A DNA stretch of 64,000 bases from Xestospongia muta (lineage: Eukaryota; Porifera; Demospongiae; Haplosclerida; Petrosiidae), in assembly GCA_963693285.1 (NCBI GenBank), contig OY848931.1, positions 4,630,079 through 4,694,078 of the forward strand, in the 5' to 3' direction. Positions within the stretch are counted from its first letter, which is position 1, and each line of letters opens with the position of its first letter. Below are positions 1 to 21,435 of the stretch, in pieces. The notes below the pieces were generated by a model that saw only the letters and a list, made by a program, of their open reading frames with translations, was not told the DNA's origin and did no database searches. Both the position numbers and the translations under genes were made by a program.

Positions 1-1152
1 GATCTCCCAGGCCTTCATCCTGACCTCCTTCAGAGAATTGAGTCACTAAAATACCTTTATCTGATACAAAGCTGCACCATTTGTTTGCAGCTGTTACATG
101 GTTAGCATATTCTCCAGAGCCAAGCTCAAGACTATACATAACTGTGTCTGTAATGCTATTGTTGCCAGCAATAGTCATGTTACCACAGGTTATGTTAACT
201 GTTGTGTTTGTTTCAGCTGCCAAAATTTTAAAGAAAGAACCGCTTGTTCTCTTGGCTAATGGCAGTGACAGGTGCTTAGTGCCCCATGTAATGATAGGTG
301 GAATTTGTTGTGCCATATGGTCGCAGTATCCCTTGGATTTCGGCACATTACCGCACTGGTGGCCAGATATTACTGATAGTGGTTTACTTGAAACTATTTT
401 CGATCCAGAGAGGTCGTGATTACTTTCGATCATAAATGTTCGCATGGCATGTAATGTGAAATGATATGTTTGACCACTTTCTACTTGAATGTTGTTGGTT
501 TGACCTGTTACTGCGGGTGGTAGTACAACCACTTGAGTAGGAGTGATAGAAACAACAGTGTCATTGTAACCACTTACCAAGAGTACTGTGCTCTGTTCAC
601 CAGATGCAGATGTATCAGAAGAAACAGCATAATAAATATATTCAGGCTTAGGAATATCATACTGATGAGGTGGGAGGACAGCAAATGCTCCAGCTGACCC
701 AATGACATAGTTGCTTGCATAGACTGCAATTTTTTTGTTCCCTTCAGCTTTGATATGAATGGCTTTGTTAAGATCTGTATTTGATGTGACTGTGAGGGTA
801 TAGTGAATTGTAAGAGTAGTTGTCTGTCCTGGTGTTACTGTGCCTGTGTATTGGTAGTTAGCATTGGTTGTGGTGACATTGAAGGAGACTGGTTGTGGCT
901 CTGATGTCGTGATGTGAAGTCGAGGAGTAGAGAGAGAAGGATACTTGTCATTTTTTGGAAACGCTGTGAAGAATTCGTTGCCATGATGATCTGTAGAAAA
1001 ACCGTTGTATTTATAAAGTCTTGTGTTGACTAGTACTGTTATTTATTTGTCAAGTCCTCAAACTTACCTAGAGCTCTTGATAGATCCAGTTGTGTAGCTG
1101 AAAAAACAAGTAGAGCAGCTAGTAAAGCTTGGATCTGTCTCAGATAAACCAT
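1..1152 (-). CDS. IgGFc-binding-protein-like secreted protein, 5' part (partial gene)
   Basis: Two exons are visible, 1068-1152 and 1-990, joined in phase by a clean GTAAGT donor and a CTACAG acceptor; the gene continues off the left edge. Exon 1 encodes a 28-residue signal-peptide-like start (MVYLRQIQALLAALLVFSAT). Exon 2 gives about 330 residues beginning HHGNEFFTAFPKND. It continues with motifs typical of the IgGFc-binding protein N-terminal domain family: LLVSGYNDTVVSITP, ESNHDLSGSKIVSSKPLSVI, then SGHQCGNVP and CDHMAQQIPP. Many N-glycosylation sequons are present. Proteins with this domain are secreted, mucus- or adhesion-associated molecules, often followed by VWD or other extracellular domains. 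Those would lie outside this window, so the full architecture is unknown. The start codon is the only Met before the hydrophobic stretch. Confidence 0.8.
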
Positions 1153-1297
1153 TTCTTGCCTGTATTTCTGTGTAGTAAAGTTTACTCCAAGTTACGTTAT
1201 CATTAAATACAAAGCGAAGGTTGACGCCCACACACTAATTAGATTCATGACTACAATAATAATTGTGGTAAATTCATAAAATAACTAGTTTTTGTTT

Positions 1298-9806
<8,509 letters not shown>

Positions 9807-10320
9807 TTTAAAGAGGCGTGGTTAATGTGTGAGATTGATCTGGAGTCATTCTAATCCCACAATGTCTATAACAGATGATAACTGAGCTGTTAATATGACA
9901 AAGAGTATTTCAAGAGCAATAGAATCTAGTATTATAATAGATTAGATAGCTAGAAAGTGTTAGATCAGTTAACTAAGAGGCTCTAATGCAACATATGATG
10001 TTGATCTATGGAGTTCCTCACGAAACAAAAGGACCCCCTGTACGTGGAACTATTTTTCTCAGTATCCCCAGAATTTATACATTTCTACAATTAGACACTG
10101 TGATGTTTCACTTGATTTTTAGATATACTTTTTCAGATTAGATAGCTAATAACAATCAATTCATTATCACATGATTATTACCTGTTAGACATTCTGGGAT
10201 GTTTCTGTGATGAATGACATAATGAAACTTTCAAAAACACAATTTTAATAGAGAATTGAAAGACAAGTTATGACAGTTTGTGATATATAGAATGCATTTA
10301 TTTAAATTCTCTTCTTTAAC
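9807..10320. other. Intergenic GPS2-STUB1 spacer, upstream region of GPS2
   Basis: A 514-bp AT-rich spacer between the STUB1 stop and the GPS2 start, both genes on the minus strand. It should contain the GPS2 promoter and the STUB1 3' end. No coding exon, RNA gene or repeat was recognised in it. Confidence 0.6.
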
Positions 10321-12640
<2,320 letters not shown>

Positions 12641-12780
12641 AACAAAAGCTGTTACTAAGGGGTTAAATTTTACTTAACATTAATAATTATTAATAGTAAA
12701 CGACATTAATATTAATAATAAATGCTTACATACTTAAATTCTAAACAAACATGTAAAGGAAGCAAAACGTCAACTTAAAT

Positions 12781-13737
12781 TTATTGATTTTTAAAATATT
12801 GCTTTTGTTCTTCGGTTAATTTCAAATTTGAACTTGTTAGCGCACTTAAATCTTGAATGAACCTGAACAAAATCATAATAATATGTAAGATTTCCATACT
12901 ATTTTATCACTAACTTTAGAATTGAAGAGTAATCTTTGGACGATGAGGAAGAAGTGCTAGTGGTCTTTAACCTCTGAGCTGCATGTTGCAACCTCTGCTG
13001 ATGAGTTTCTGCCCACTGAACATAGGAATGCAAATATAGGAATCAAAGTTAAGACTAAAATTTTAGAGACAAAAATAGGAATTGTGTGTATGGAAAACTG
13101 ACTTTACAATTCAATCCAAGTATTTTACCTCCTTACCCCAGTTAAATCTGCAATGGTTTCACGAATGTATCCGATATTGTGTTCAAGAGAAGTTGTAAAA
13201 CTCTGCATGTCCTCACGAACAAATATACATTTCCTGCAAGAAAGAGACAAGAAACTCTTTCAATTAAACTAAATTATACTCCTGATATAACATATAAAGT
13301 CTAGTTAGTTACAGATCTGTGCTTTGAGTTGTCAGATGTAATAATAAGTAAAACTTACTGAAGAAACTCATACAGTCTATTATAAACATTTGATCGTCCT
13401 TGTATCATCTTCATGAGTCTTCTTTCAGCCTCTCCAAGTCGATCTTTAATTGTTTTCCTAACACCATCACACAACACACACATCACACAACACACACATC
13501 ACACAACACACACATCAGTAGTCATATATATATGTGCTCACTTGTTGTATTCATGTACTTTCTTGTCATAGTTTGACTGGGGACCTAAAAGTAGTGCAAA
13601 AAACACTCACTCACTCAAGATATGACACCGATACTTACCTCCTCTTGACTTCTTTTGTTCCTGAAATTGATGAAAGATTTCTTGAATAGTGTCAACATAG
13701 AACTTCATTGTTTTAATACTGTGTGTGTGTGTGTGTG

Positions 13738-13790
<53 letters not shown>

Positions 13791-14769
13791 AAAAGAAGAC
13801 ATGGACAAATGGACAAAATTATTTAAAATTATAGATTAAAGACATACAGCACAAGTCCTGTAAAATTTGTCTCAAAATAAATTAATTTTAACTGAAAGTT
13901 AATTGTAATGATATTATTTGTGTATAGTAATTATAAAAAGGATTTTTAGAAATGTGTTAAATTCATTCACTATCTCTTTGCTTGTTACCTTCCATTAAAC
14001 ACTTCCACAAGATAATTGGAGTCCCAACTTGTTGGATCTAAAATGTACAGTATTTGAGGAAGAAAGTCTTCTGTTTGTTTGTCCAATTCACGTCTCTCGT
14101 TTTGAATCTGAAAGACACATGTTAATTTCATAACAAATAGCAGCTGCACATTTCAGAGAAATAGAAAAAAATTAATAACCGCATTAAGAGGTAATGAATA
14201 ATACTCATCACTTCCATTTACCATTTTCAGTCTTCTGTGTTTTCTATTTACTTTGTTTGTAAATGTTAATGTTATAATTAGTGGGATTAGTAATGTAACA
14301 TTCATCATTTTAAACCACTCTCCCCAAAACAATTGTAATGGTTGCTGGGTTAACTGCAGTAATGAAGACTGGTCCAGATCCAAAGATAAAGAAATGAATG
14401 TCCGAATTTTTGCAAAACTTTGACACATTATAGTCAAATCAAACAGCACAAACTCCTCAAACCATAGGGAAACCATTGCTGTGCCATGAAAATATGATTT
14501 AGAGGAACCAATACTCGTTATTTTGACAATTATTGTCATAATAATTATATTGAGACACATACATTTACACATGTATCTGTCATAGATGGTTACCTTAGTA
14601 AAAAGGCTCTTTTTTTTCCTTAGCTCAGTTTCAATATATTGAATATCAGCATCACTAGCTACAAATATGTAATTGATATTAAAGTTGCTATATTGTATTT
14701 TATATTATTATATATTATATATTGCTATATTTTATTATTGTATTATATTTAAACATGTATATATATTAT

Positions 14770-14802
<33 letters not shown>

Positions 14803-17800
14803 CAAACCAATAGTTCTTGTAAGAGTGATTTCCGAATGTAGCCTAAGATAAGAGAGAAAACAAGACTTGCTTTTTTAAAAATATATATATGTATATATTC
14901 AGATTTTCAATATATGATAACTCTGGATGGTTAAACAATATCAATATTGAACTGAACTAACAAGACACAGCTGTAACTATACAGGAACATGGCAAGACTT
15001 TTCATGTTTGAGTCACTTACTCTGAGATCTGGCCTTGTACTAATTTCATAATTGATTCATAAAGATTTATAACTTCATCAAATTTTTGCTGCCACGACTT
15101 ATACTCTTTTTGAACCGTCTCCCTGAAAAAAATCAGATCCAGTCAGAATGAGTTAATAGTTACTAACAAAATCTACAACATTTGGACTAATTATAACCTT
15201 GACAGAATTTGAAAAAGAAAATCAAGTAGTCTAAATGACAAATAAAGATGCTGACCTGAGACAAAGTGCAGCTTGATGCATTAGTCTGAAGTAGCGTTCC
15301 ACTGTTTCAGCAGAATGATAATAACCCCAAACAGCTTTGGTACAATCCTAAAGAAAATGCTCTGTAACTGAAGAGTACAGAAACAAGAGAGAATTACTTT
15401 AGAATATCTGAGATCATCCACAATGGACACCTCAGGAGGCATAGTTGGAGCACGAGCTTAATGCAAAAAATAAAATTGTATTTTTTGGTTCATCTGTCTG
15501 TCCATCATTTGTCTGTCTGTCTACCTGTCCATCCATTCATCCATCCATTTGTCCATCCATCCATCTAACTGTCTATCCATCTATCCATATCTGTTGTCTA
15601 ATTGTTGGAACATACTAAGAACCGGTGTCTCTAATTGATCTCCTTTCTGAGGTGGTCCACCAAACACAGTTAAAGGTGAGTCAGGCTATTAACAGAAATT
15701 ACATTAAACAATTAAATTTGCCATAACTTACACTAGTGTCTGGTAAATCAGCAGGCTTTACAGGTCCGCGTGGAGCATAGGGAATGTTCTCAAAATAAAA
15801 TTCCATGTGAGCAGGATCCAATCTAGTTTGCTGTGAGATCAGTTCTTTTACTTTTGGCATCCTAATACAGAATGAAGAATATAAAGTGTTATTGTAATCA
15901 CTAACTACATACGCATCTGTTTCACGTGGATCGAGATATATTTTATGACAGGTGCACCGACTCACACAGAACACATCAACAACCTGATAAAGCAAAGATA
16001 TAGACTTGTTAATCATATGATGTAGTTACGTTAATTTTAGGCTATTTGAACGGCTAGACAACACCATACTGAGGTATGACCTGGGAATTGTACATGTAAT
16101 TGCTATTGTTTCTATTACAACTAAAATGAGAAGCTAAACACTAGGACATTAAAGGACACAGTCTGCACACAGAGAATATATAGTTCTTATTCCATAAGTA
16201 AAATAAACATTGTCAGTTATTAAAATAATTGAAAGGAAAAGTGACAATATACTACGATACTCTGGACATCTTCCAGAATGACTTATTGCAAATATGAAAT
16301 TGATATGTTATTAAATTTGCTATATTGTATTATTATATTATTATATATTATATATTGCTATATTGTATTATTATATTATTATATATTATATATTGCTATA
16401 TTGTATTATTATATTATTATATATTATATATTGCTATATTGTATTATTATATTATTATTTATTATATATTGCTATATTGTATTATTATATTATTATATAT
16501 TGCTATATTATATTATTATATATTGCTATATTGTATTATTATATTATTATTTATTATATATTGCTATATTGTATTATTATATTATTATATATTGCTATAT
16601 TGTATTATTATATTATTATATATTGCTATATTGTATTATTATATTATTATTAATGATACTAATAAATCTAATTACATCATTAGAATTATGACATAAAAAT
16701 AACAAAAGTCAGTGACATGACAACAGGTGACAATAACTTATAAATAATAAGTATACTTTGAGCAGTAAAGTAATCATTAACATCCTATACACTATACTAA
16801 CCAAATCTATTGAGGTATATGGTATATGTTCAACTTACTTTCATAGTAACGATTCTTTCAACTTCTGTAAAGAATTTCTTAAATGTCCACATTACTCCAA
16901 AGTTGTTCTCCAACAACCCACCTAATACTGGTGTTATAACATTACGTAGTCCTCTAATATAAATCAATATAATATATTGAGTGTATAGAATGTGACTAAT
17001 TACACTGATAGCATAACATCAGGTGGTAGTTCTTTGCTATAAAAAATGGAGCCATTCAATTCCATTTGCCATCCCAAAATGACACCACTTATCTTTTCAG
17101 TAATAATACGATACCTAAAGTAATAAGAAAACACAAATTACACACACACACACACACACACACACTCTCTTTCTCTTCTCCACATACACACAGATACACA
17201 CAGACACACACAAACACACATTGACAATAGTCACCAGATTATAGATGTCACACACTGACTATGCAGTTATAGTAAATACCACAGCATTAGCATTGTCACC
17301 TATGTATACTCATTTAGTCATACATCATGTGGATATGTCCAGATACAACTATATTAATTCTTACATTGTCGCTCTGTCATCTCTTTTTCTAAATGGTTGA
17401 AATGGTAGTCGACCAGTTGCAAGATGAAAAAGTGTGGCCCCAACACTCCAGAGATCAACTTTATCAACAAACGCTTCTTGTGATCGAGGATCAATTAATG
17501 CCCTCTCGTACATTGCTGGGTACTAAGCATAAAGAATAGATAGAAACTTGAAACTGTACTATTGCAGTGTAGATTATAATTACTAAATATTCTTCAGTTC
17601 CGTGTAGTGAAGTGAACTTTTCTTCAGGTCCTAGTTTACGAGCTGTTCCAAAATCAGCCAATTTGAAGATAAAACTATAAAGAGAGAGAGAGGAGAAAGA
17701 GTGGCTTTAGATCTTAATTGTCACTACCTTCCATCTGGTAAAAGACACCTCATAATGTTGCCAGGTTTAATATCTCGATGAGCAAAGCCATGTTTCTTCA

Positions 17801-18412
17801 AATGAGACAAACCCTGAGCTATAAGAGTGATGAATATAGAAGAATGGAGACAATCAAGCCAAATCAATGCACACTTACCAACATCAGAGACAACTCGTTT
17901 GAACTGGACTTCATCCAGGCCCATAGCATTCTCAGGAGAATCAATTACTTCATATAAACTGCCACCATTACATAGCTCCATAACGATAATATTAATGTTG
18001 TTGGATTTCTATCATAAAGGCAATAAAATAAATATAAACCTCTTCATTATGTATAATTATATTAGTTAATAAAGGATACCTCCTGTTCATTGATCTCTAA
18101 AAATTGAACAATGTTTTTATGGTGTTGAAGTTGACTTATTGTATGCATTTCATTTTGCATGGCACGAAACTCGGACATTCTTGTAAACATTTTCACTGCT
18201 ACTTTCTCTCCAGTTTTCTAATGTATATATGTATATATAGAGAGACATGGTTTAATTAATAAAGAAACAGTGCCAGAGGCCACCTTGTTATATCCAACAA
18301 ACACTTGACCAGTGGCTCCTTGTCCTAGTTTGTCTTTAGAGCTCCACATATAAGTATGAGAAGAATAATAATCGGAATGAGGTTGTCCTGGAAGACCACC
18401 TCTATAAGCCAT
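12781..18412 (-). CDS. TBK1: TBK1/IKK-epsilon-type serine/threonine kinase
   Basis: About 22 exons run from 18412 to the TAA at 12781. Exon 1 (18284-18412) gives MAYRGGLPGQPHSDYYSSHT and the glycine loop KLGQGATGQVFVG. Exon 2 (18080-18217) has the VAVK lysine. Later exons carry HRDIKPGN (about 17770), DFGTAR (about 17660), and the activation segment TSLHGTEEYL, which keeps the Ser and GTEEYL typical of TBK1/IKK-epsilon and not IKK-alpha/beta. The kinase domain is followed by exons around 15730-16955 resembling the family's ubiquitin-like domain, then several coiled-coil exons between 12915 and 15345. In animals TBK1 phosphorylates IRF/STING/autophagy-receptor targets and is activated by K63 ubiquitin; whether all these partners exist here is not known. 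The C-terminus is divergent and I could not identify the adaptor-binding motif. The 5' end is head-to-head with the DUF4139 gene. Confidence 0.92.
13722..13789. repeat. (GT)n microsatellite in a TBK1 intron
   Basis: Dinucleotide GT tract with two internal variants. A second short (TG)n tract lies at about 14772-14800 and a (CA)n tract at about 17141-17165, all inside TBK1 introns. Confidence 0.93.
15480..15600. repeat. Degenerate tetranucleotide (CCAT/GTCT)n tract
   Basis: Short runs of CCAT and TGTCTGTC repeat imperfectly over about 110 bp in a TBK1 intron. No other function is apparent. Confidence 0.8.
16318..16652. repeat. AT-rich minisatellite, 'TATTGCTATATTGTATTATT' type
   Basis: Around nine tandem copies of a roughly 30-40 bp unit built from TATTGCTATATTGTATTATT followed by variable ATTATTAT runs. 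It lies in the TBK1 intron between the exons at about 16850 and 15985. A short relative occurs in another intron of the same gene at about 14685-14760. The overlapping Tyr/Ile-rich frames of up to 137 codons come from the repeat. Confidence 0.93.
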
Positions 18413-18965
18413 GATGAAAATGAGTAATCTGTAACAGAAACTATGAAAACAACCAATAAAATTAAGATTCCAGTCTGCAAATATATTTATTAGAGAAAAA
18501 ATACTATTTTATATTACATACTTTTAATTTCAAGTAATAATAATACAACAGAGAGAATCTCAAGTAGAGCACACCTTTGAAATTAGTGAGTTGAGTTGTG
18601 GGGAAAATCCACTTGGTATTCGTCATGATGACGCTGCAAATCTATTTATAGCATTGAATCTTGCTACATCACTTTCTGGAGAAGCCCTGCTGATCTAAGT
18701 GATCTTTTTGTCTTTCTTTCTGATCTGTTTGCCACTCTCGTTCGGAAAAGCATGGAAAGTCGTGGTAAGTCATAAAGAGCTCTTCTATAGGGTATTTGTT
18801 ATTAGGCCCTCCCACTAATCCACCCATATTGATGTCTCTTACTTGGTCTTGCAGCAGAATAGATGACATTACACACTAAATTACTAGTTCAAATAGCAAT
18901 ATTTAAAATTACATTAATATTATATCATAACTGATTTTGCAGGTGAAGCTGATCACAGATCTGGC
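18413..18965. promoter_or_regulatory. Shared divergent 5' region of TBK1 and the DUF4139 gene
   Basis: TBK1 (minus) and the DUF4139/ubiquitin-like gene (plus) start 553 bp apart, head to head. A splice acceptor at 18941-18942 (CTGATTTTGCAG) directly precedes the plus-strand start, so that gene probably has an upstream untranslated exon here. No TATA box is evident, consistent with a dispersed bidirectional promoter. A small minus-strand frame also lies here. Confidence 0.5.
18669..18869 (-). CDS. Possible 66-residue uncharacterised protein
   Basis: Single open frame starting MSSILLQDQVRDINMGGLVG and ending ...DHLDQQGFSRK. It is acidic to mixed charge with an aromatic centre (FMTYHDFPCF) and a charged, probably helical C-terminal half. 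It contains no repeat and its composition looks protein-like. I do not recognise a family, and there is no signal peptide or membrane segment. It sits between two divergent genes, where a short independent gene is possible but chance is also plausible. Confidence 0.3.
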   Translation of the reverse strand: MSSILLQDQVRDINMGGLVGGPNNKYPIEELFMTYHDFPCFSEREWQTDQKERQKDHLDQQGFSRK

Positions 18966-21194
18966 ATGCCAATAACTGGAGTTACACTTTATGATAACGG
19001 CTATGCTGTATTTGAGAGGGAGGCCTTTATTCAAGGCAACGGTCAAATTGACCTGTACTTTCCTCAAAATCTAATGAAAAGTGTACTCGAGTCTTTGCAG
19101 TTTTTAGGAGATGCTTCATCAAATGTTGGCAACATTGCTTACGAAGCAACCAAGCCCAAAGCTAGCATCTCTTTCGACGATGGAGAACCTCTTGTTGGAT
19201 TAGTCCGATCTCTAGTTGGAAGCTTGGTTACTTTAGAAATGAAAGAAGGCGGAGAATCAATTGAGGGACGAGTCCTTGGCATCGAGGATGGGCTACCCGA
19301 TCCAGGAGTGGATGGACACAACAATATCCCTCATGTAAGTATGTATCTACCTGGTGGTCGACTAGCTACTTACCCTTTGACAAAAGTCTTGAGCGTGCAC
19401 TTAAATGAGGAACAGACGAGGCAAGATATCACGTTCTCTCTTGATTTGACAAAAAACAAGTCTAAAGATGATATGCAGAAATTATCTGTATTCTTTGCTA
19501 ACGTTGATGCTGCGAAACAACTGATTTGTCGATATGGATTTCAAGTCAGTGAATGGAAGAGCTCTTATCGCATGTCTTGTAATCAAGATGACCCTTCTCG
19601 TTTGATGCTTCATGGTTTGGCTATAATTGAGAATTCCCTATGGGAAGATTGGAATGATGTCAAAGTGACTCTAGTAGTTGGTGCTCCTGCTATTCACTCT
19701 GAGAAGGAACAGAATGATGAAGGTATATGGCGTCTTGCTATTAAAACACTTGATGGGTCTACTCTTACGGTTCGTGCCAACCCCAAAGACTCAGTTCTTG
19801 CTGTTAAGGCAAAAATTGCTAAGAAACGAGGAGTCTCTCCGTCATCATTCAAGCTAGTATTTTGTGGCAAAACAGTTGAAGATGGTCGTCAACTATCAGA
19901 TTACACTATCAGTGACAATGCTGTATTGCATATGACACAAGTCGACAGTCGAGCAGGAATCCAGAATCAAGGAACGCAAACTCAAGTAAGAAAGTGCTAG
20001 TAGTACTTTGCATAGCTAGAATTAACTATTTCTTTCTCCAAATATAGACTCAATTTGTGATGGCTGCTCAAGACAACCTCTCCTATTATCCTATACCAAT
20101 GCATGTCACAGCTCAGAGAAAGCAGAAGGCAATTGTGACTATGCTTCAGACTGAACTAGAGGGTCAAATAGTCGTCCTGTATGACGAGACAGTTCGTAAG
20201 GGTAATCCATTGTCTTCTGTCCTATTTGAAAACACAACTGGACGTACATTAGAAGGAGGAAGTCTAATTTTGACCACCTCTGAAACATTTCTAGGTCAGA
20301 GCAACTTGCCAACACTCAGCCCTGGGGATGAGTCACCTCCTATTCCATTTGCCGTGGAACTTGGATGTGAGGTAGTAAAGAGTAACGACAGTACTTACCT
20401 CCGTCCTCATCGTATTGAAATCTTTAATGGAGTTATTAACTTCTTCCGAATTCATCGTGAAGTCACTCTGTATCGTATTGCTAATAAAAGTGACAAAAAA
20501 CTGGATTTCCTCTTGAATCACCTCTTCCTTGAGGACTATGATCTTGTCCAGAATCCCAATGTAGAAGAAGAAGAGCCAGTTGACATCACTGATCGTTTTT
20601 ATCAGTTCCGTTTCACTGTTGATCCTAAAGTGGAAAAGAAAACATTTGTCGTGAGAGAGGAAATAACAGACAGGAAGGAACACGTTATTCGTACTCTTGA
20701 TCGAGAAGAATATGATCGTTGGATAAAACGAGGGCATTTTGATCCTCCCACAGTGGTAGCCATGACAAAATCTTTCGATCTCCGAAAAGACATCACTTCT
20801 ATTGAGCGAGACATCTACGAAAAAGAAGGGGAAATTCGTGAGATTAACCGCAACCAGAGTCATATCCGTGAAAACATATCAGCTTTGGAGCACCACAGTA
20901 AGCAAGCTGCCAAATACATTGCAGCTTTGGAAGAGGAAGAAGAGAAGCTGAAAACTATGCAGGTTAGTTATTATATATTGGGCATTAGTGTGAAACAGAA
21001 ATATAGTGTTTTGAATGCTGCGTCTGTTAGTATGTAACTGTATGGTATTTATAGCATATTCTGTATTATAGGAAGCTGTTAAACGTGGTCGAGCCAGGAA
21101 GAAAGAGCTTGAAAAGCAGCTCACTGATACTGTAAACAGTATCAAGTTCAACCGTGACCTTCCCAAGCAAGAGGAACAACAACAGCAACAATAG
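18966..21194 (+). CDS. DUF4139-type protein with an inserted ubiquitin-like domain
   Basis: Three exons, 18966-19985, 20048-20962 and 21072-21194, all in phase 0, encode 685 residues. The N-terminal third and the motif LMLHGLAIIENSLWEDWNDV followed by KVTLVVGAP are typical of DUF4139-family proteins. Directly after it, residues about 255-325 form a ubiquitin-like fold (IKTLDGSTLTVRANPKDSV, VKAKIAKKRGVSP, KLVFCGKTVEDGRQLSDYTI). It lacks the terminal RLRGG, so it cannot be processed or conjugated like ubiquitin. The DUF4139 C-terminal half resumes in exon 2, and the last ~100 residues are a charged coiled coil ending in polyglutamine. No signal peptide is seen, so it is probably cytosolic. Its function is unknown; the fold is proposed from motifs only. 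Confidence 0.8.
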
Positions 21195-21435
21195 TTGAAC
21201 TGTTAAGACTGTAGAAACCGACATATTTAGAGTGTGTTGTGTTGTGTTAATTGACAGCAAAAATGATTATAATTAGTATGGTATCTCGTGATTACCAGAC
21301 TAAGGCTTCCGGTTATAAAAGGAAAGGTGTGGTGATATATAATATTAGAAAAGTTTACATATAAGTGAGGGAGAGTTTGACAGTGCTCGTTAGTGAACTT
21401 AGACAAAGACAAATAGACGAGGTTTGTGACCGACT

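Noticed and set aside
81..419. 112-codon plus-strand frame with hydrophobic stretch
   Set aside because: Antisense shadow of the IgGFc-binding-like exon, which has family motifs and good splice sites.
16278..16696. Three overlapping Tyr/Ile/Leu-rich frames resembling membrane proteins
   Set aside because: Every frame is open because the minisatellite lacks stops; the composition is that of the repeat and it lies in a TBK1 intron.
20333..20863. 176-codon minus-strand frame
   Set aside because: Antisense to exon 2 of the DUF4139 gene; no motifs.
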